A stretch of 52,691 bases of DNA from an uncultured Bacteroidales bacterium (GTDB lineage Bacteria; Bacteroidota; Bacteroidia; Bacteroidales; UBA932), in NCBI GenBank assembly GCA_934717185.1, contig CAKUYQ010000017.1:1-52691 (forward strand), given 5' to 3'. The notes under the pieces are model-generated. The model saw only the letters and a program-made list of their open reading frames with translations, searched no databases and was not told the DNA's origin. How positions within the stretch are numbered: position 1 is the first letter of the stretch; the number at the start of each line of letters is the position of its first letter. Made by a program: the position numbers and the translations under genes. Shown here piece after piece: positions 33,615 to 42,209 of this stretch.

Positions 33615-35015
33615 TTACAGTTTTTTGCCGGCAAGCTCGGAGAGTTCAGACCTCTCGCCATGCAGCAGATGAACGTGCGCAAACAACTCTTCGCCTGTAA
33701 GTTTGTCGTTAAGGTGAGTAAGACCGTTAGACCACTTGTCCAAATATGGCTGGTCTATCTGGTCTATATCGCCGGTAAGTACAATCTTTGTTCCCTGTCC
33801 GGCCCGGGTAATAATGGTCTTAACCTCGTGTGGGGTAAGGTTTTGTGCCTCATCTATGATAAAGAACACATTAGAGAGGGAACGGCCTCTTATATATGCT
33901 AACGGCGATATTAACAACTTTTCACGTCGGAGCATATCCTCTATCTTTACATTTTCCTTAGAAGTATCTCTAAAGTTTTTCTTAATTACAGAGAGGTTAT
34001 CATAAAGAGGAAGCATATATGGCTCTATCTTGTCTTTTGCATCACCCGGAAGGAATCCAATCTCCTGATTCTTTAATGGGATTACCGGTCTGGCAAGAAG
34101 AATTTGATCATAGCTGTCTGACTGTGCAAGTGCTGCAGCCAACGCCAACAGTGTCTTTCCTGTTCCCGCTGTTCCGGTAAGTGTAATAAGTTTAATGTTA
34201 GGATCCATTAGAACGTCTATGGCAAATGCCTGCTCCTCATTTCTTGGAGAGATACCGTAAACAGTTGTAGGCTTAACTCTTATGATACTTTTTGTAGCTC
34301 TGCAGTAACGTCCCAACAGATATTTTTTTCTTATAGGATCACTTACCGAAGCACTGAAATCTTCGTTTTCAACCGCCGGAATAGAGTAGTTGTCGGGAAG
34401 CTTAAACCTAAACAGCTGGTTATTAAGCGGGAGAGGAATCCTCATCTCATTAACAGATGCTCCTTGCGGGTTTGTTGCAATCTCGTCTAAGAAACGGGGG
34501 GCAATATCCTTCATGAACTCTATATTGTTCTGCTGCTTCTCTACCTTGTTCTCCTCAATTCTGTCTGTCAAATAATCCTGAACGAACATTCCAACTGCTT
34601 TAGCCTTCATTCTAAGGTTAATGTCTTTTGTTACAAGCGCCACCACCCTATTAGGGTAATTATTTTTATACCAAATACTTGTAGAGAGTATTCTATGATC
34701 CGGAATATCCTCTGTAAAGCTGTCTTTAAGCTCTTTAGGGAATGGATGGTAAAGTGATATGGTAAGCGTACCTTTGCCCTTTCCAAGCGGAAAGCCTGCC
34801 CCGTTATAGAGGCGTGGGTCTGATATATCATCCAATGACCTTACAAAAGCTCTTGCATTTCGGCCAAGGGTATCGTTAATCTTCTTGAACTTGTCCAACT
34901 CCTCTAAAACGGTGATTGGAATTACAAGGTCGTTCTCCTGAAAGTGGTAAATGGAACGGCTGTCGTGCAGAATAACATTTGTATCAAGCACAAAAATCTT
35001 AGGCAATTTTCCCAT
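33615..35015 (-). CDS. phoH: PIN domain plus PhoH-type ATPase
   Basis: 466 residues. N-terminal PIN nuclease domain (FVLDTNVILHD at about 7-17, a conserved Asp later in LVTKDINLRMKA), then a PhoH P-loop ATPase with Walker A LTGTAGTGKTLLALAA and Walker B FFIIDEAQNLTP, and LTGDIDQID as sensor. The PIN-PhoH (PhoH2) architecture is an RNA helicase/nuclease-like protein in bacteria, without link to phosphate here. Monocistronic; the terminator at 33571 follows. The 12-mer TTGTCGGGAAGC is at 34390-34401. Minus-strand -7 candidate TACTTTTG at 35298-35305. Confidence 0.9.
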   Translation of the reverse strand: MGKLPKIFVLDTNVILHDSRSIYHFQENDLVIPITVLEELDKFKKINDTLGRNARAFVRSLDDISDPRLYNGAGFPLGKGKGTLTISLYHPFPKELKDSFTEDIPDHRILSTSIWYKNNYPNRVVALVTKDINLRMKAKAVGMFVQDYLTDRIEENKVEKQQNNIEFMKDIAPRFLDEIATNPQGASVNEMRIPLPLNNQLFRFKLPDNYSIPAVENEDFSASVSDPIRKKYLLGRYCRATKSIIRVKPTTVYGISPRNEEQAFAIDVLMDPNIKLITLTGTAGTGKTLLALAAALAQSDSYDQILLARPVIPLKNQEIGFLPGDAKDKIEPYMLPLYDNLSVIKKNFRDTSKENVKIEDMLRREKLLISPLAYIRGRSLSNVFFIIDEAQNLTPHEVKTIITRAGQGTKIVLTGDIDQIDQPYLDKWSNGLTHLNDKLTGEELFAHVHLLHGERSELSELAGKKL

Positions 35016-35553
35016 AACTTTATCTTTAACTGTGTATAATCATATAATTACGCCATTTCCGTAAGTTATAACTTTAATTCTGGCATTTGCTTTAGCTTTC
35101 TTTACTCTCTTTACTCTCTATAAACTATAAACCCTCAACTATTAACTTTTACCTCCCTACTCTCTCTACCTTCTTTACTTTCTCTACTTTTTAAGATTGC
35201 CAACGCAAAGGCTAATGCTAATGCTGCAAACTCATCACGGCTCCTTCTGCAAACACAGCGATAAAGTTACAAAAAAATGCAATTAGATTTATTATTCCAA
35301 AAGTATGTAATTATTGTCTGATGTTAGAATTGTTGTCACTATAACTGCAATTATGTTTTTTATATTCTTTACAACAACAATATATGCAAATATACACAGC
35401 AAAGTACTCTCCTATACTTATAAAAAAACAGTTCGCTTACGCGCAGCTTTTCTTCACTATACCATGATTAGTTTATAGTCAAAATTAATCCAATGCCAAC
35501 GCTAAAGCCAACGCCAATGCCAAACAGGCTTACGGAAAAGGTTCGCTTGTGTT
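35016..35553. repeat. Intergenic region with composite repeats and the phoH promoter candidate
   Basis: 538 bases, no gene. Pyrimidine tracts (CTTTACTCTCTTTACTCTC) and TATAAACTATAAAC at about 35100-35145, hexamer units at 35198-35225, the possible phoH -7 box at 35298, and hexamers again at 35490-35522 (GCCAACGCTAAAGCCAACGC). Confidence 0.75.
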
Positions 35554-35892
35554 TTACAATACAGCTGCAATATTTTTTATTTTGGACAGCCGCTCCATAA
35601 ATGAAACATCCTTTTTAATATTTTGCATATTGTATTTCATCTGAAGCCTAAGCAAAGGCTCGGCATTAATGCCTAGCGCAGCCTCAAACAACATTGCCGT
35701 TTTTTCTGTTAACGGCCGCTTTTCATTTAATATCTCATTTAAAGCCGAATATGCAATCCCCATCTCTTTTGCCAACTGACACTGTGGTATTCCTCTGTAC
35801 TCTATCTCATCCTTAAGAATAGCCCCGGGATGAGTTGCGAAAGTCGCCGTTAAATCATTAGCCACCATCTCCTGTTTACTTATATTAGACAT
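35554..35892 (-). CDS. higA: HigA-family antitoxin
   Basis: 112 residues from the ATG at 35892; the longer reading up to 35946 overlaps higB and is rejected. An XRE-type helix-turn-helix of the HigA kind: ILKDEIEYRGIPQCQLAKEMGIAYSALNEILNEKRPLTEKTAMLFEAALGI (positions about 25-75, described in part). It neutralises HigB and represses the operon. The start is seven bases after the higB stop, the usual toxin-first order. The C-terminal tail (KNIAAVL) is unremarkable. Confidence 0.88.
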   Translation of the reverse strand: MSNISKQEMVANDLTATFATHPGAILKDEIEYRGIPQCQLAKEMGIAYSALNEILNEKRPLTEKTAMLFEAALGINAEPLLRLQMKYNMQNIKKDVSFMERLSKIKNIAAVL

Positions 35893-35899
35893 ATTAATT

Positions 35900-36214
35900 T
35901 TATTTATAGTGGTTAGACAAATCTGTAATATTGCAAATAGTAGCAATCATCTTTCCATTCTCCATCTCCTCTTTAAACTCAATGCGATATTGATCATTTA
36001 CCCTTACAGAAGATAAACCTAACTTACTACCGATTAGATGTTCATAATTCAAAGATTTATATTTAGCAAGTCCTAAAACGTTATCTTCTGCAATCATCAA
36101 ATCTATCACTCTAATATATTTTTTTACTATTTGAGGTTGGTAGCGATGCTTCTTATCGGCTTTTCCACTAACATACAAATCTCTCAAATAAGCCTTACTG
36201 AAGTTGACTTTCAT
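35900..36214 (-). CDS. higB: HigB-family toxin
   Basis: 104 residues. RelE/ParE superfamily; conserved LSSVRVNDQYRIEF region and preceding LIGSKLGL. The family cleaves mRNA at the ribosome. Intact, normal length. Immediately upstream is a promoter with an overlapping palindrome (36236-36288), strong support for autoregulation by HigA. Confidence 0.88.
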   Translation of the reverse strand: MKVNFSKAYLRDLYVSGKADKKHRYQPQIVKKYIRVIDLMIAEDNVLGLAKYKSLNYEHLIGSKLGLSSVRVNDQYRIEFKEEMENGKMIATICNITDLSNHYK

Positions 36215-36235
36215 TGTTCTGCTATATTACGACCG

Positions 36236-36288
36236 CAAATATATTAAAAATATCCATCTTCACAAAATTCGTGAAGATAGATATTTTT
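36236..36288 (-). promoter_or_regulatory. higBA promoter with overlapping palindrome
   Basis: Minus strand: -33 TTTG (36263-36266), 19-base spacer, -7 TATATTTG (36236-36243), 22 bases before higB's ATG. The palindrome AAAAATATC-ATCTTCAC ... GTGAAGAT-GATATTTTT (36246-36288, perfect arms apart from one mismatch) covers the -33 box and spacer. Also able to terminate transcription of the gene at 36336, as it lies 48 bases after that gene's stop with a following T-run on the minus strand. Confidence 0.75.
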
Positions 36289-36335
36289 ATGAATATTTTG
36301 GCATGAAGCGATAGTTAAACTACTGTAAATAAAGA

Positions 36336-36683
36336 CTAATCAAATTTAGGAATTTTTAAATTTGTCACCTTAACTCTATCCTTGAAAATCCAAATGTCAA
36401 ATGAAATATACATTTTTACTTCACTATTTGCTTTAACAAGTTTTGAACACGGTATTTCACGAGTATTATTGCCATATTCATGACGTGCAACAAAACTTAC
36501 ATTAATATTCTTATCTGTATCATTGGAAATCGTAATACAGCAATCTCCATCATTCGTATCTATTACATTAATAGTTACCATAATGCACCCATCTGTGCCA
36601 ATAACTTTACGTGTTATAGTGTTATCTGCAAATACACTGAAACTAAGAAATAATGCGCATAATGTTATAAGTATTATTTTCAT
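36336..36683 (-). CDS. Small exported protein, unknown
   Basis: 115 residues from the ATG at 36683 (MKIILITLCALFL). Signal peptide, cleavage near Phe-Ala-Asp (about residue 18). The mature domain (about 97 residues) is beta-rich, with a Cys-Cys in GDCCITIS and single Cys residues near 35 and 75 (CSKL). No family recognised. Stand-alone; a candidate structured RNA lies upstream. Confidence 0.6.
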   Translation of the reverse strand: MKIILITLCALFLSFSVFADNTITRKVIGTDGCIMVTINVIDTNDGDCCITISNDTDKNINVSFVARHEYGNNTREIPCSKLVKANSEVKMYISFDIWIFKDRVKVTNLKIPKFD

Positions 36684-36754
36684 TGATTTTTTTTTACGAT
36701 TAGATATCATGTATCTGTCCTAAATTCAAATTACTATTAAATTATACATATAAA
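36684..36754. other. AT-rich gap next to the rod-like RNA candidate
   Basis: 71 bases, A/T rich. No gene or clear promoter; it would be the promoter region of the small exported protein on the minus strand. Confidence 0.4.
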
Positions 36755-36920
36755 AAAGCGCGGACAAATCTTCAAATCTGCTGTTGTGGTCTTCGACTAC
36801 CAGTGGCACAGATACAAAGAGAAGTCCACGCTAAATAGCGTGAGCCTCAACTTTATTTTTCTTGCCACTAATGAAATTGTCGAAGTTCCAACAGCAAAAA
36901 ACAAAGCTAACGCTTCTTTT
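36755..36920. ncRNA. Candidate rod-like structured RNA
   Basis: Concentric inverted repeats: AAGCG (about 36756-36760) with CGCTT (36911-36915); TGCTGTTG...CTTCGAC (36779-36797) with GTCGAAG...CAACAGCA (36879-36896); AGTGGCA (36802-36808) with TGCCACT (36863-36869); CACGCT-AAAT-AGCGTG (36827-36842). The 3' end on the plus strand is followed by TTCTTTTTCTT, and on the minus strand by a T6 run, so either strand could be transcribed and terminated. No known RNA recognised; strand and expression are undecided. Confidence 0.4.
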
Positions 36921-36934
36921 TCTTATAATATGTA

Positions 36935-36950
36935 TATAGAAATTTCTATA
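36935..36950. repeat. 16-bp perfect palindrome
   Basis: TATAGAAATTTCTATA in an A/T-rich gap. Possibly an operator or chance in A/T-rich sequence. Up to 37187 the gap otherwise contains only a minus-strand TATATTTG-like box (36991-36998). Confidence 0.3.
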
Positions 36951-37126
36951 TTATACTCATAGGCACTACTTTAAATAATATTAATATTTACAAATATATA
37001 AATATTATTTTGGAATTGCTACTTCAAAAGTTAGCTCCAACACAACAAATTATAACTAATACGTATACCATGTTTTAATTTCAATGATATAAGTCTACCA
37101 AATCGGAGATCGATAATAGTTTACGA

Positions 37127-37161
37127 AATGTTCCATATATAGAACATTGTTTATATCTTTG
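37127..37161 (+). promoter_or_regulatory. Promoter/operator of the degraded toxin-antitoxin locus
   Basis: Inverted repeat AATGTTC (37127-37133) / GAACATT (37142-37148), six bases before a TATCTTTG -7 box (37154-37161). Typical place for an XRE antitoxin operator, and still intact. Confidence 0.5.
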
Positions 37162-37187
37162 CAATTAGAATGAAGATGATGGGATGA

Positions 37188-37358
37188 TGCGAAAAAAATC
37201 AGAGTGATAAAGAGGTTGATTTGTTTCTTGATACATTGATTGTGGCAACTCACTGGTTTATAAAGAAAACTCAAAAGACACCACAAAAGGAGATTTGCAA
37301 AGCTGATACCATTAGAAGAAAATATTTTGAAACAAAAAAGTTGAGATATGGAAAATAA
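37188..37358 (+). pseudogene. Remnant of a HigB/Gp49-like toxin, internal deletion and lost start
   Basis: One frame from 37188 to the TAA at 37356-37358 reads DKEVDLFLDTL then, abruptly, HWFIKKTQKTPQKEICKADTIRRKYF (quoted in two parts). The ends fit the N-terminal and C-terminal motifs of phage-derived Gp49-like toxins, but the central core with the catalytic region is missing and no start codon is in frame. It overlaps the antitoxin start by 11 bases, as in intact loci of this type. It is too short for any track of long ORFs. Confidence 0.7.
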
Positions 37359-37659
37359 AGATTTTTACTCATTAGATGAAATTAAAGATAAGCATATAGG
37401 CAAAATTGGCACTCCGCATAGGGAAAAATATGAAGCAGAACTACAGTCATTTCTTGTTGGTGAGGCTATTAAGAAAGCACGTAAGTCACAAAACATGACA
37501 CAACAAGATTTGGCATTAAAGATTGGAGTTCAAAGAGCGCAAGTCTCAAAAATAGAAAGTGGAAGGAATCTTACACTCGCCACCGTTGCAAGGTGCTTTA
37601 AGGCTATGGGCTTAGAGGCATCCTTAAGCATTAAAGGTTTAGGTAGTTTTGTACTCTGA
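37348..37659 (+). CDS. XRE-family antitoxin surviving without its toxin
   Basis: 103 residues. A central helix-turn-helix (KKARKSQNMTQQDLALKIGVQRAQVSKIESGRNLTLATVARCFKAMGL in part) of the HigA/XRE type, followed by LEASLSIKGL. Its partner upstream is a remnant, so it now stands alone; it may still bind the operator at 37127 or silence related toxins elsewhere. A strong hairpin terminator follows 27 bases after the stop. Confidence 0.82.
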   Translation: MENKDFYSLDEIKDKHIGKIGTPHREKYEAELQSFLVGEAIKKARKSQNMTQQDLALKIGVQRAQVSKIESGRNLTLATVARCFKAMGLEASLSIKGLGSFVL

Positions 37660-37685
37660 TAAATACTTAGTGTAGCATACTAAAA

Positions 37686-37721
37686 AAGTGGTCTAATGTT
37701 TCTTATCACATTAGACCACTT
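37686..37721. terminator. Intrinsic terminator after the antitoxin
   Basis: Perfect 14-bp arms AAGTGGTCTAATGT / ACATTAGACCACTT, eight-base loop, flanked by A-run and TGTATTTT. Confidence 0.85.
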
Positions 37722-37811
37722 GTATTTTAGTAACCTATAACAAATGCTGCATCTCAACAACCTATAAACAAGTTTTCTGTTCTGCATTCGATTTGCAATT
37801 TATTTTAACAA

Positions 37812-38143
37812 ACCTACAACGCAGTAGCAGCCTTTTTATTAAGAACCACGCAGAAATCTAAATAAAAAGAACAAGTGCAAGGCTTGCGCAGCCTTGCACT
37901 GATCTATGCAGAAGTTAAATAAAAAGTGCCAATACAAGGCTTGCAAAATCATTCAACACCGGAGCATACATTAGTATGTGAGGATTTGAATGATGAGCGT
38001 AACGCAGTAGTAGCCTTTTTATTAAGAACTTCGCAGAAATCTAAATAAAAAGAACAAGTGCAAGGCTTGCGCAGCCGAACAAACCGGAGTTTACATAGGT
38101 AAATGAGGATTTGTGAGGCAAGCGTAACGCAGCAATTGACTTT
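37812..38143. repeat. Array of palindromic elements downstream of purL
   Basis: A unit of about 75 bases (AACGCAGTAG ... AAATCTAAATAAAAAGAAC ... CAAGGCTTGCGCAGCC) occurs at about 37817-37892 and 37998-38074. Next to them are two hairpins with shared internal loop CCGGAG / TGAGGA: 37948-37994 (outer ATCATTCAA/TTGAATGAT, inner CATAC-GTATG) and 38080-38113 (outer CAAA/TTTG, inner TTTAC-GTAAA). A third hairpin GTGCAAGGCT/AGCCTTGCAC is at 37875-37900. The 17-base GAAATCTAAATAAAAAG also occurs inverted at the purL stop. No gene in the 484-base gap. Confidence 0.75.
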
Positions 38144-41100
38144 TTATTTAGATTTCTCACACCATTGACGAGCCGCTACGAACATATAAACCCACGGCGT
38201 CACCTCATCCATAGCATCACCGCTATAATAAGCCCAGTTCCAAGGCCTTAAACAACGTTCAGGATGCGGCATCATAGCTAAATGACGGCCATCTGAACTA
38301 ACAACACCCGCAATAGCATTAGGAGAACCGTTAGGATTACCCGGGTAAGCATTATAATTATATCTTACGGCAACCTTAAACTTGCTCCAATCCGGAGCAC
38401 CATTCTGGGCAGGGAATGAGAACTTACCCTCTCCGTGCGCAACCCAAATACCAAGTTTACTACCAACCAAAGGATTAAGCATAACAGAAGGAGAATCCTC
38501 AACAGTTACACCCACAAAACCGCTCTCATATTTATGCGAATCGTTGTGAATCATCTTAGGCGAAAGTTCCCTCTCGGCAGGGGTAATAAGCCCAAGCTCA
38601 GCCATAAGCTGGCAACCGTTACATATACCAAGACTTAATGTATCCTCACGAGCATAGAACTCATCAATTGCAACCTTTGCCTTAGGATTATAAAGGAACG
38701 CACCTGCCCATCCCTTTGCAGAGCCAAGAGTATCAGCATTTGAGAAACCACCAACAAACACAATCATTTTCACCTCTTTAAGAGTCTCTCTCCCGGAAAT
38801 AAGATCTGTCATGTGAACATCCTTAACACGGAATCCGGCAAGATGAAGCGCCCAAGCCATCTCCCTGTCGCCATTAGAACCCTTCTCCCTAATGATTGCA
38901 GCAACAGGAGCATCTTTCGCCACAGCCTTCTCACCAACAATACTATTCAGCTTCCCGACAAATCCTGCAGGGAACTTATACTGCAGCGGCTGCTTGCTGT
39001 AATTTATATATCTGTCATTTGCACACTTAACGCCAACCTGCCTTATATCAAATAGATATGAAGTCTTGAACCAAAGATCCCTCAAATGATCTATATCTAA
39101 AGAGAGACCCGCAGGGTTTTCTCCTTTAATTGCAAAATCACTTATTACAACCTTTCTTACAGGAAGAGGTGTACCAATAAGTAAAGCCTTAGGAGCTGTT
39201 GCCTCTATCTCTGCCAAAATAGGAGAAGTAACAACATTTATAATTTCAGATACCTCATCCAATTTAGAAGCATCCACCTGCATTACAACACCGGGAGCCT
39301 CACTAAAGAGCATCTTAAAGATAAGCTCTTTGGCTGTCTTGCCTTTGTCTGCGAAACATTTTGTACCGCAAGCGGCTTCGGCCACCTGAGCATACATATT
39401 AAGTATCTTGCCGTTGATTGCCAAACCACCGTTTACATTAGGGAACGTCATCTCCAACAATGTTGTGATAAGACCTCCGGCAGAAATATCATGACCGGCA
39501 AGAACCAGTCCTTTCTCCACTAACTGCTGAACAGCATTAAAGCACTTGGCAAAGTATGTGCTGTTTGTAACATCCGGTACAGAGTTGCCAACCTTTCCCA
39601 TTACCTGGGCCAAAGCAGAACCTCCAAGAGCGGTGGCAGCTGCCTGTTCAAATTTGTCCACTCTGCTTAAACCGTTTACAGGTGTTGTAAACGGCATATA
39701 CAATATAACAGAATTTTCAGACTCCTTTATTTGAGGAGTTACAACCTTTCTAACATCTGTTACAGGTGCAACGGTAGAAATAATTAACGTACCCGGAGAC
39801 AGAACTGTTTCTCCGTTAGGGTACTTCTGCGTCATACTCATTGAGTCTTTACCTGTTGGAATGTTTATTCCCAACTCACAGGCAAAATCAGATGCTCCTT
39901 TAACCGCTCTATACAATCTGCTGTCTTCACCTTCATTGCGGCATGGCCACATCCAGTTGGCACTTAATGAGACACCCTTGAGACCATCTTTAAGGGGTGC
40001 CCAAACAACGTTGGTCAGCGCCTCAGATATTGCAAGTCTGCTGCCTGCAGCACTGTCTGTAAGGGCTGCCATAGGAGCATGTCCCATAGATGTTGCAACA
40101 CCTTCGTTTGTATCGTATCCAAGAGCTATAACTCCAAGGTCATTAAGCGGCAGCTGTATCTCTCCGCAAGTCTGCTGATGTGCTATCAGTCCGGATACAG
40201 ACCTGTCTACCTTGTTGGTAAGCCAATCCTTGCAGGCTACACTCTCAAGCTGAAGTACCTGCTCAAGATAAAAGAGGAATTTGTCGGGAAGCGGAGAGAG
40301 AGGCTCAAATTTATAATCTTTGGTAACATCCTTCATATAGGTTTTAGGGGCGCTACCAAACATATCTGTCATCTGCAGGTCTATTGCAGCCTCACCGGTC
40401 TTCTCGTTTTTAAGGGTAAAATTATGCTTTCCCGTTGTTTCGCCAATCACATACATAGGGGCACGCTCTCTATCTGCAATTGCTTTAAGCTCAGCAACAT
40501 TCTTCTCATCCATAACCAATCCCATACGTTCCTGGCTCTCGTTGCCTATAATCTCCTTAAGACTTAGAGTTGGGTCTCCGACAGGTAGTTTGCTAATATC
40601 TATTGTGCCACCTGTCTCTTCAACCAACTCTGAGAGGCAGTTAAGATGGCCGCCTGCACCGTGGTCATGAACGGACACTATTGTATTTACATCGTTCTCC
40701 GATATTGCACGTATTGCATTGTAAACCCTCTTCTGCATCTCCGGATTTGAACGCTGAATGGCGTTAAGCTCAATGGCATTTGAGAAAGCTCCTGTGTTAA
40801 CGGAACTTACAGCTCCGCCACCCATTCCAATCCGGTAGTTGTCACCGCCCAAAAGCACAACCTTGTCACCCACCTTTGGGGTCTCCTTTAGTGCATCTTT
40901 TCTCTTTGCATAGCCAATTCCGCCGGCAACCATTATAACCTTATCAAAGCCAAACTTCCTAATCTCATCTGCCTCGGCAGTTAACAGGCTTCCGCAGATC
41001 ACCGCCTGGCCAAATTTGTTTCCAAAATCACTTGCTCCATTTGATGCCTTTGTAAGTATCTCCTGAGGTGTCTGGTACAGCCATTTTCTTGGCTCTTTGT

Positions 41101-42115
41101 GCTCCCAGTTTCTAGGGGTGAGCAACGCCTCGGCACGGCTGTCCTCTTTCGCCTCTGCCATATCTGCTGCCAAATCCTTGGTTGTTACCGCTTTGTTTAT
41201 ACCCGGAGTCTCCTCTATCTTTTCGTCAAATCTTGGATAAGATGTTATATAACATGCTGTTCCGGCAATTGGAAAACTTCCTTTACCACCTGCAATACGG
41301 TCTCTTATCTCTCCGCCACTACCCGTAGCGGCTCCGTTGAACGGCTCAACCGTTGTTGGGAAGTTATGCGTCTCAGCCTTTAGACTTATTACGGTATCCT
41401 CCTCCTTCACGACAAAGAAATCAGGCTTGCTTCCGCTTGCAGGGTGGAACATTCCAATCTTTGGTCCAACTATAAACGCACAATTGTCTTTGTATGCGCT
41501 TACTATGAGGTTTGGGTTTTCTTGGCTGGTCTTTTTAATCATCTTAAAAAGAGAGCTCTCCATCTCTTTGCCATCTATAATGAAGACTCCGTTGAAGATC
41601 TTGTGGCGACAGTGCTCGCTGTTTACCTGCGAGAATCCAAAAACCTCTGAATCTGTGAGAGGTCTGTGAATCTTCTCACTGAGCGATTTAAGATACTCTA
41701 TCTCCTCCTTGTTAAGAGCCAACCCCTCCTCTTTGTTATACTCCTCAAAATCTGTTATATACCTTACAGGTGCTGGTTTGGCATCTACTTTAAATATCTC
41801 CTGGTCCAACCCTTTGTAGATACGCTGGAGCATCTTGTCATAAGCGAGACTGTCACTGTCTGAGTGCATGAACTCCTCTATTCTCCTAATACCCTTAATG
41901 TTCATGTTCTGCGTTATCTCAACAGCTGTTGTACTCCAAGGGGTTATCATTTCACGCCTTGGACCAACAAATATCTCATTTTCAACAGCCTGAGTATCTA
42001 TTATGGAGGCATCTCCAAAGAGCCACTCAAGGGCATTTATATTTTCTTTTGACAATTCTTTAGAAGCATCTACAGCTATCACGCTGTTCTGTTTTGTGCG
42101 AAAGAAGAGAATCAT
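38144..42115 (-). CDS. purL: Phosphoribosylformylglycinamidine synthase
   Basis: 1323 residues, one long polypeptide as in Gram-negatives (E. coli about 1295). Fourth purine step: formylglycinamide ribonucleotide plus ATP and glutamine to the amidine. Order: N-terminal linker, two AIRS-type synthase halves (SQVNSEHCRHKIFNG and the ATP-binding LKAETHNFPTTVEPFNGAATG early; a degenerate second half) and a C-terminal class I glutaminase with nucleophile Cys in LGICNGCQLM and PHPERC. Two exact 12-mers lie inside (38950-38961, 40281-40292). Promoter candidate at 42181. Ends in the palindromic array. Confidence 0.97.
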   Translation of the reverse strand: MILFFRTKQNSVIAVDASKELSKENINALEWLFGDASIIDTQAVENEIFVGPRREMITPWSTTAVEITQNMNIKGIRRIEEFMHSDSDSLAYDKMLQRIYKGLDQEIFKVDAKPAPVRYITDFEEYNKEEGLALNKEEIEYLKSLSEKIHRPLTDSEVFGFSQVNSEHCRHKIFNGVFIIDGKEMESSLFKMIKKTSQENPNLIVSAYKDNCAFIVGPKIGMFHPASGSKPDFFVVKEEDTVISLKAETHNFPTTVEPFNGAATGSGGEIRDRIAGGKGSFPIAGTACYITSYPRFDEKIEETPGINKAVTTKDLAADMAEAKEDSRAEALLTPRNWEHKEPRKWLYQTPQEILTKASNGASDFGNKFGQAVICGSLLTAEADEIRKFGFDKVIMVAGGIGYAKRKDALKETPKVGDKVVLLGGDNYRIGMGGGAVSSVNTGAFSNAIELNAIQRSNPEMQKRVYNAIRAISENDVNTIVSVHDHGAGGHLNCLSELVEETGGTIDISKLPVGDPTLSLKEIIGNESQERMGLVMDEKNVAELKAIADRERAPMYVIGETTGKHNFTLKNEKTGEAAIDLQMTDMFGSAPKTYMKDVTKDYKFEPLSPLPDKFLFYLEQVLQLESVACKDWLTNKVDRSVSGLIAHQQTCGEIQLPLNDLGVIALGYDTNEGVATSMGHAPMAALTDSAAGSRLAISEALTNVVWAPLKDGLKGVSLSANWMWPCRNEGEDSRLYRAVKGASDFACELGINIPTGKDSMSMTQKYPNGETVLSPGTLIISTVAPVTDVRKVVTPQIKESENSVILYMPFTTPVNGLSRVDKFEQAAATALGGSALAQVMGKVGNSVPDVTNSTYFAKCFNAVQQLVEKGLVLAGHDISAGGLITTLLEMTFPNVNGGLAINGKILNMYAQVAEAACGTKCFADKGKTAKELIFKMLFSEAPGVVMQVDASKLDEVSEIINVVTSPILAEIEATAPKALLIGTPLPVRKVVISDFAIKGENPAGLSLDIDHLRDLWFKTSYLFDIRQVGVKCANDRYINYSKQPLQYKFPAGFVGKLNSIVGEKAVAKDAPVAAIIREKGSNGDREMAWALHLAGFRVKDVHMTDLISGRETLKEVKMIVFVGGFSNADTLGSAKGWAGAFLYNPKAKVAIDEFYAREDTLSLGICNGCQLMAELGLITPAERELSPKMIHNDSHKYESGFVGVTVEDSPSVMLNPLVGSKLGIWVAHGEGKFSFPAQNGAPDWSKFKVAVRYNYNAYPGNPNGSPNAIAGVVSSDGRHLAMMPHPERCLRPWNWAYYSGDAMDEVTPWVYMFVAARQWCEKSK

Positions 42116-42180
42116 ATCTTATTTTTAGAATTTTAAAGGTGATTTTGGGCTGTAAAATTAATGCTTTTGGCAGAGACCTA

Positions 42181-42209
42181 CAAAACTAACCTCAACAAAT
42201 TTCTACAAA
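42181..42209 (-). promoter_or_regulatory. Candidate purL promoter
   Basis: Minus strand: -33 TTTG (42206-42209), 17-base spacer, -7 TAGTTTTG (42181-42188); leader about 60 bases to purL's ATG at 42115. The -33 lies over the end of the ORF6N gene. Confidence 0.55.

Noticed and set aside
11050..38143. CRISPR array among the repeat-rich gaps
   Set aside because: The repeats are degenerate short modules without constant-length unique spacers and no cas gene is present.
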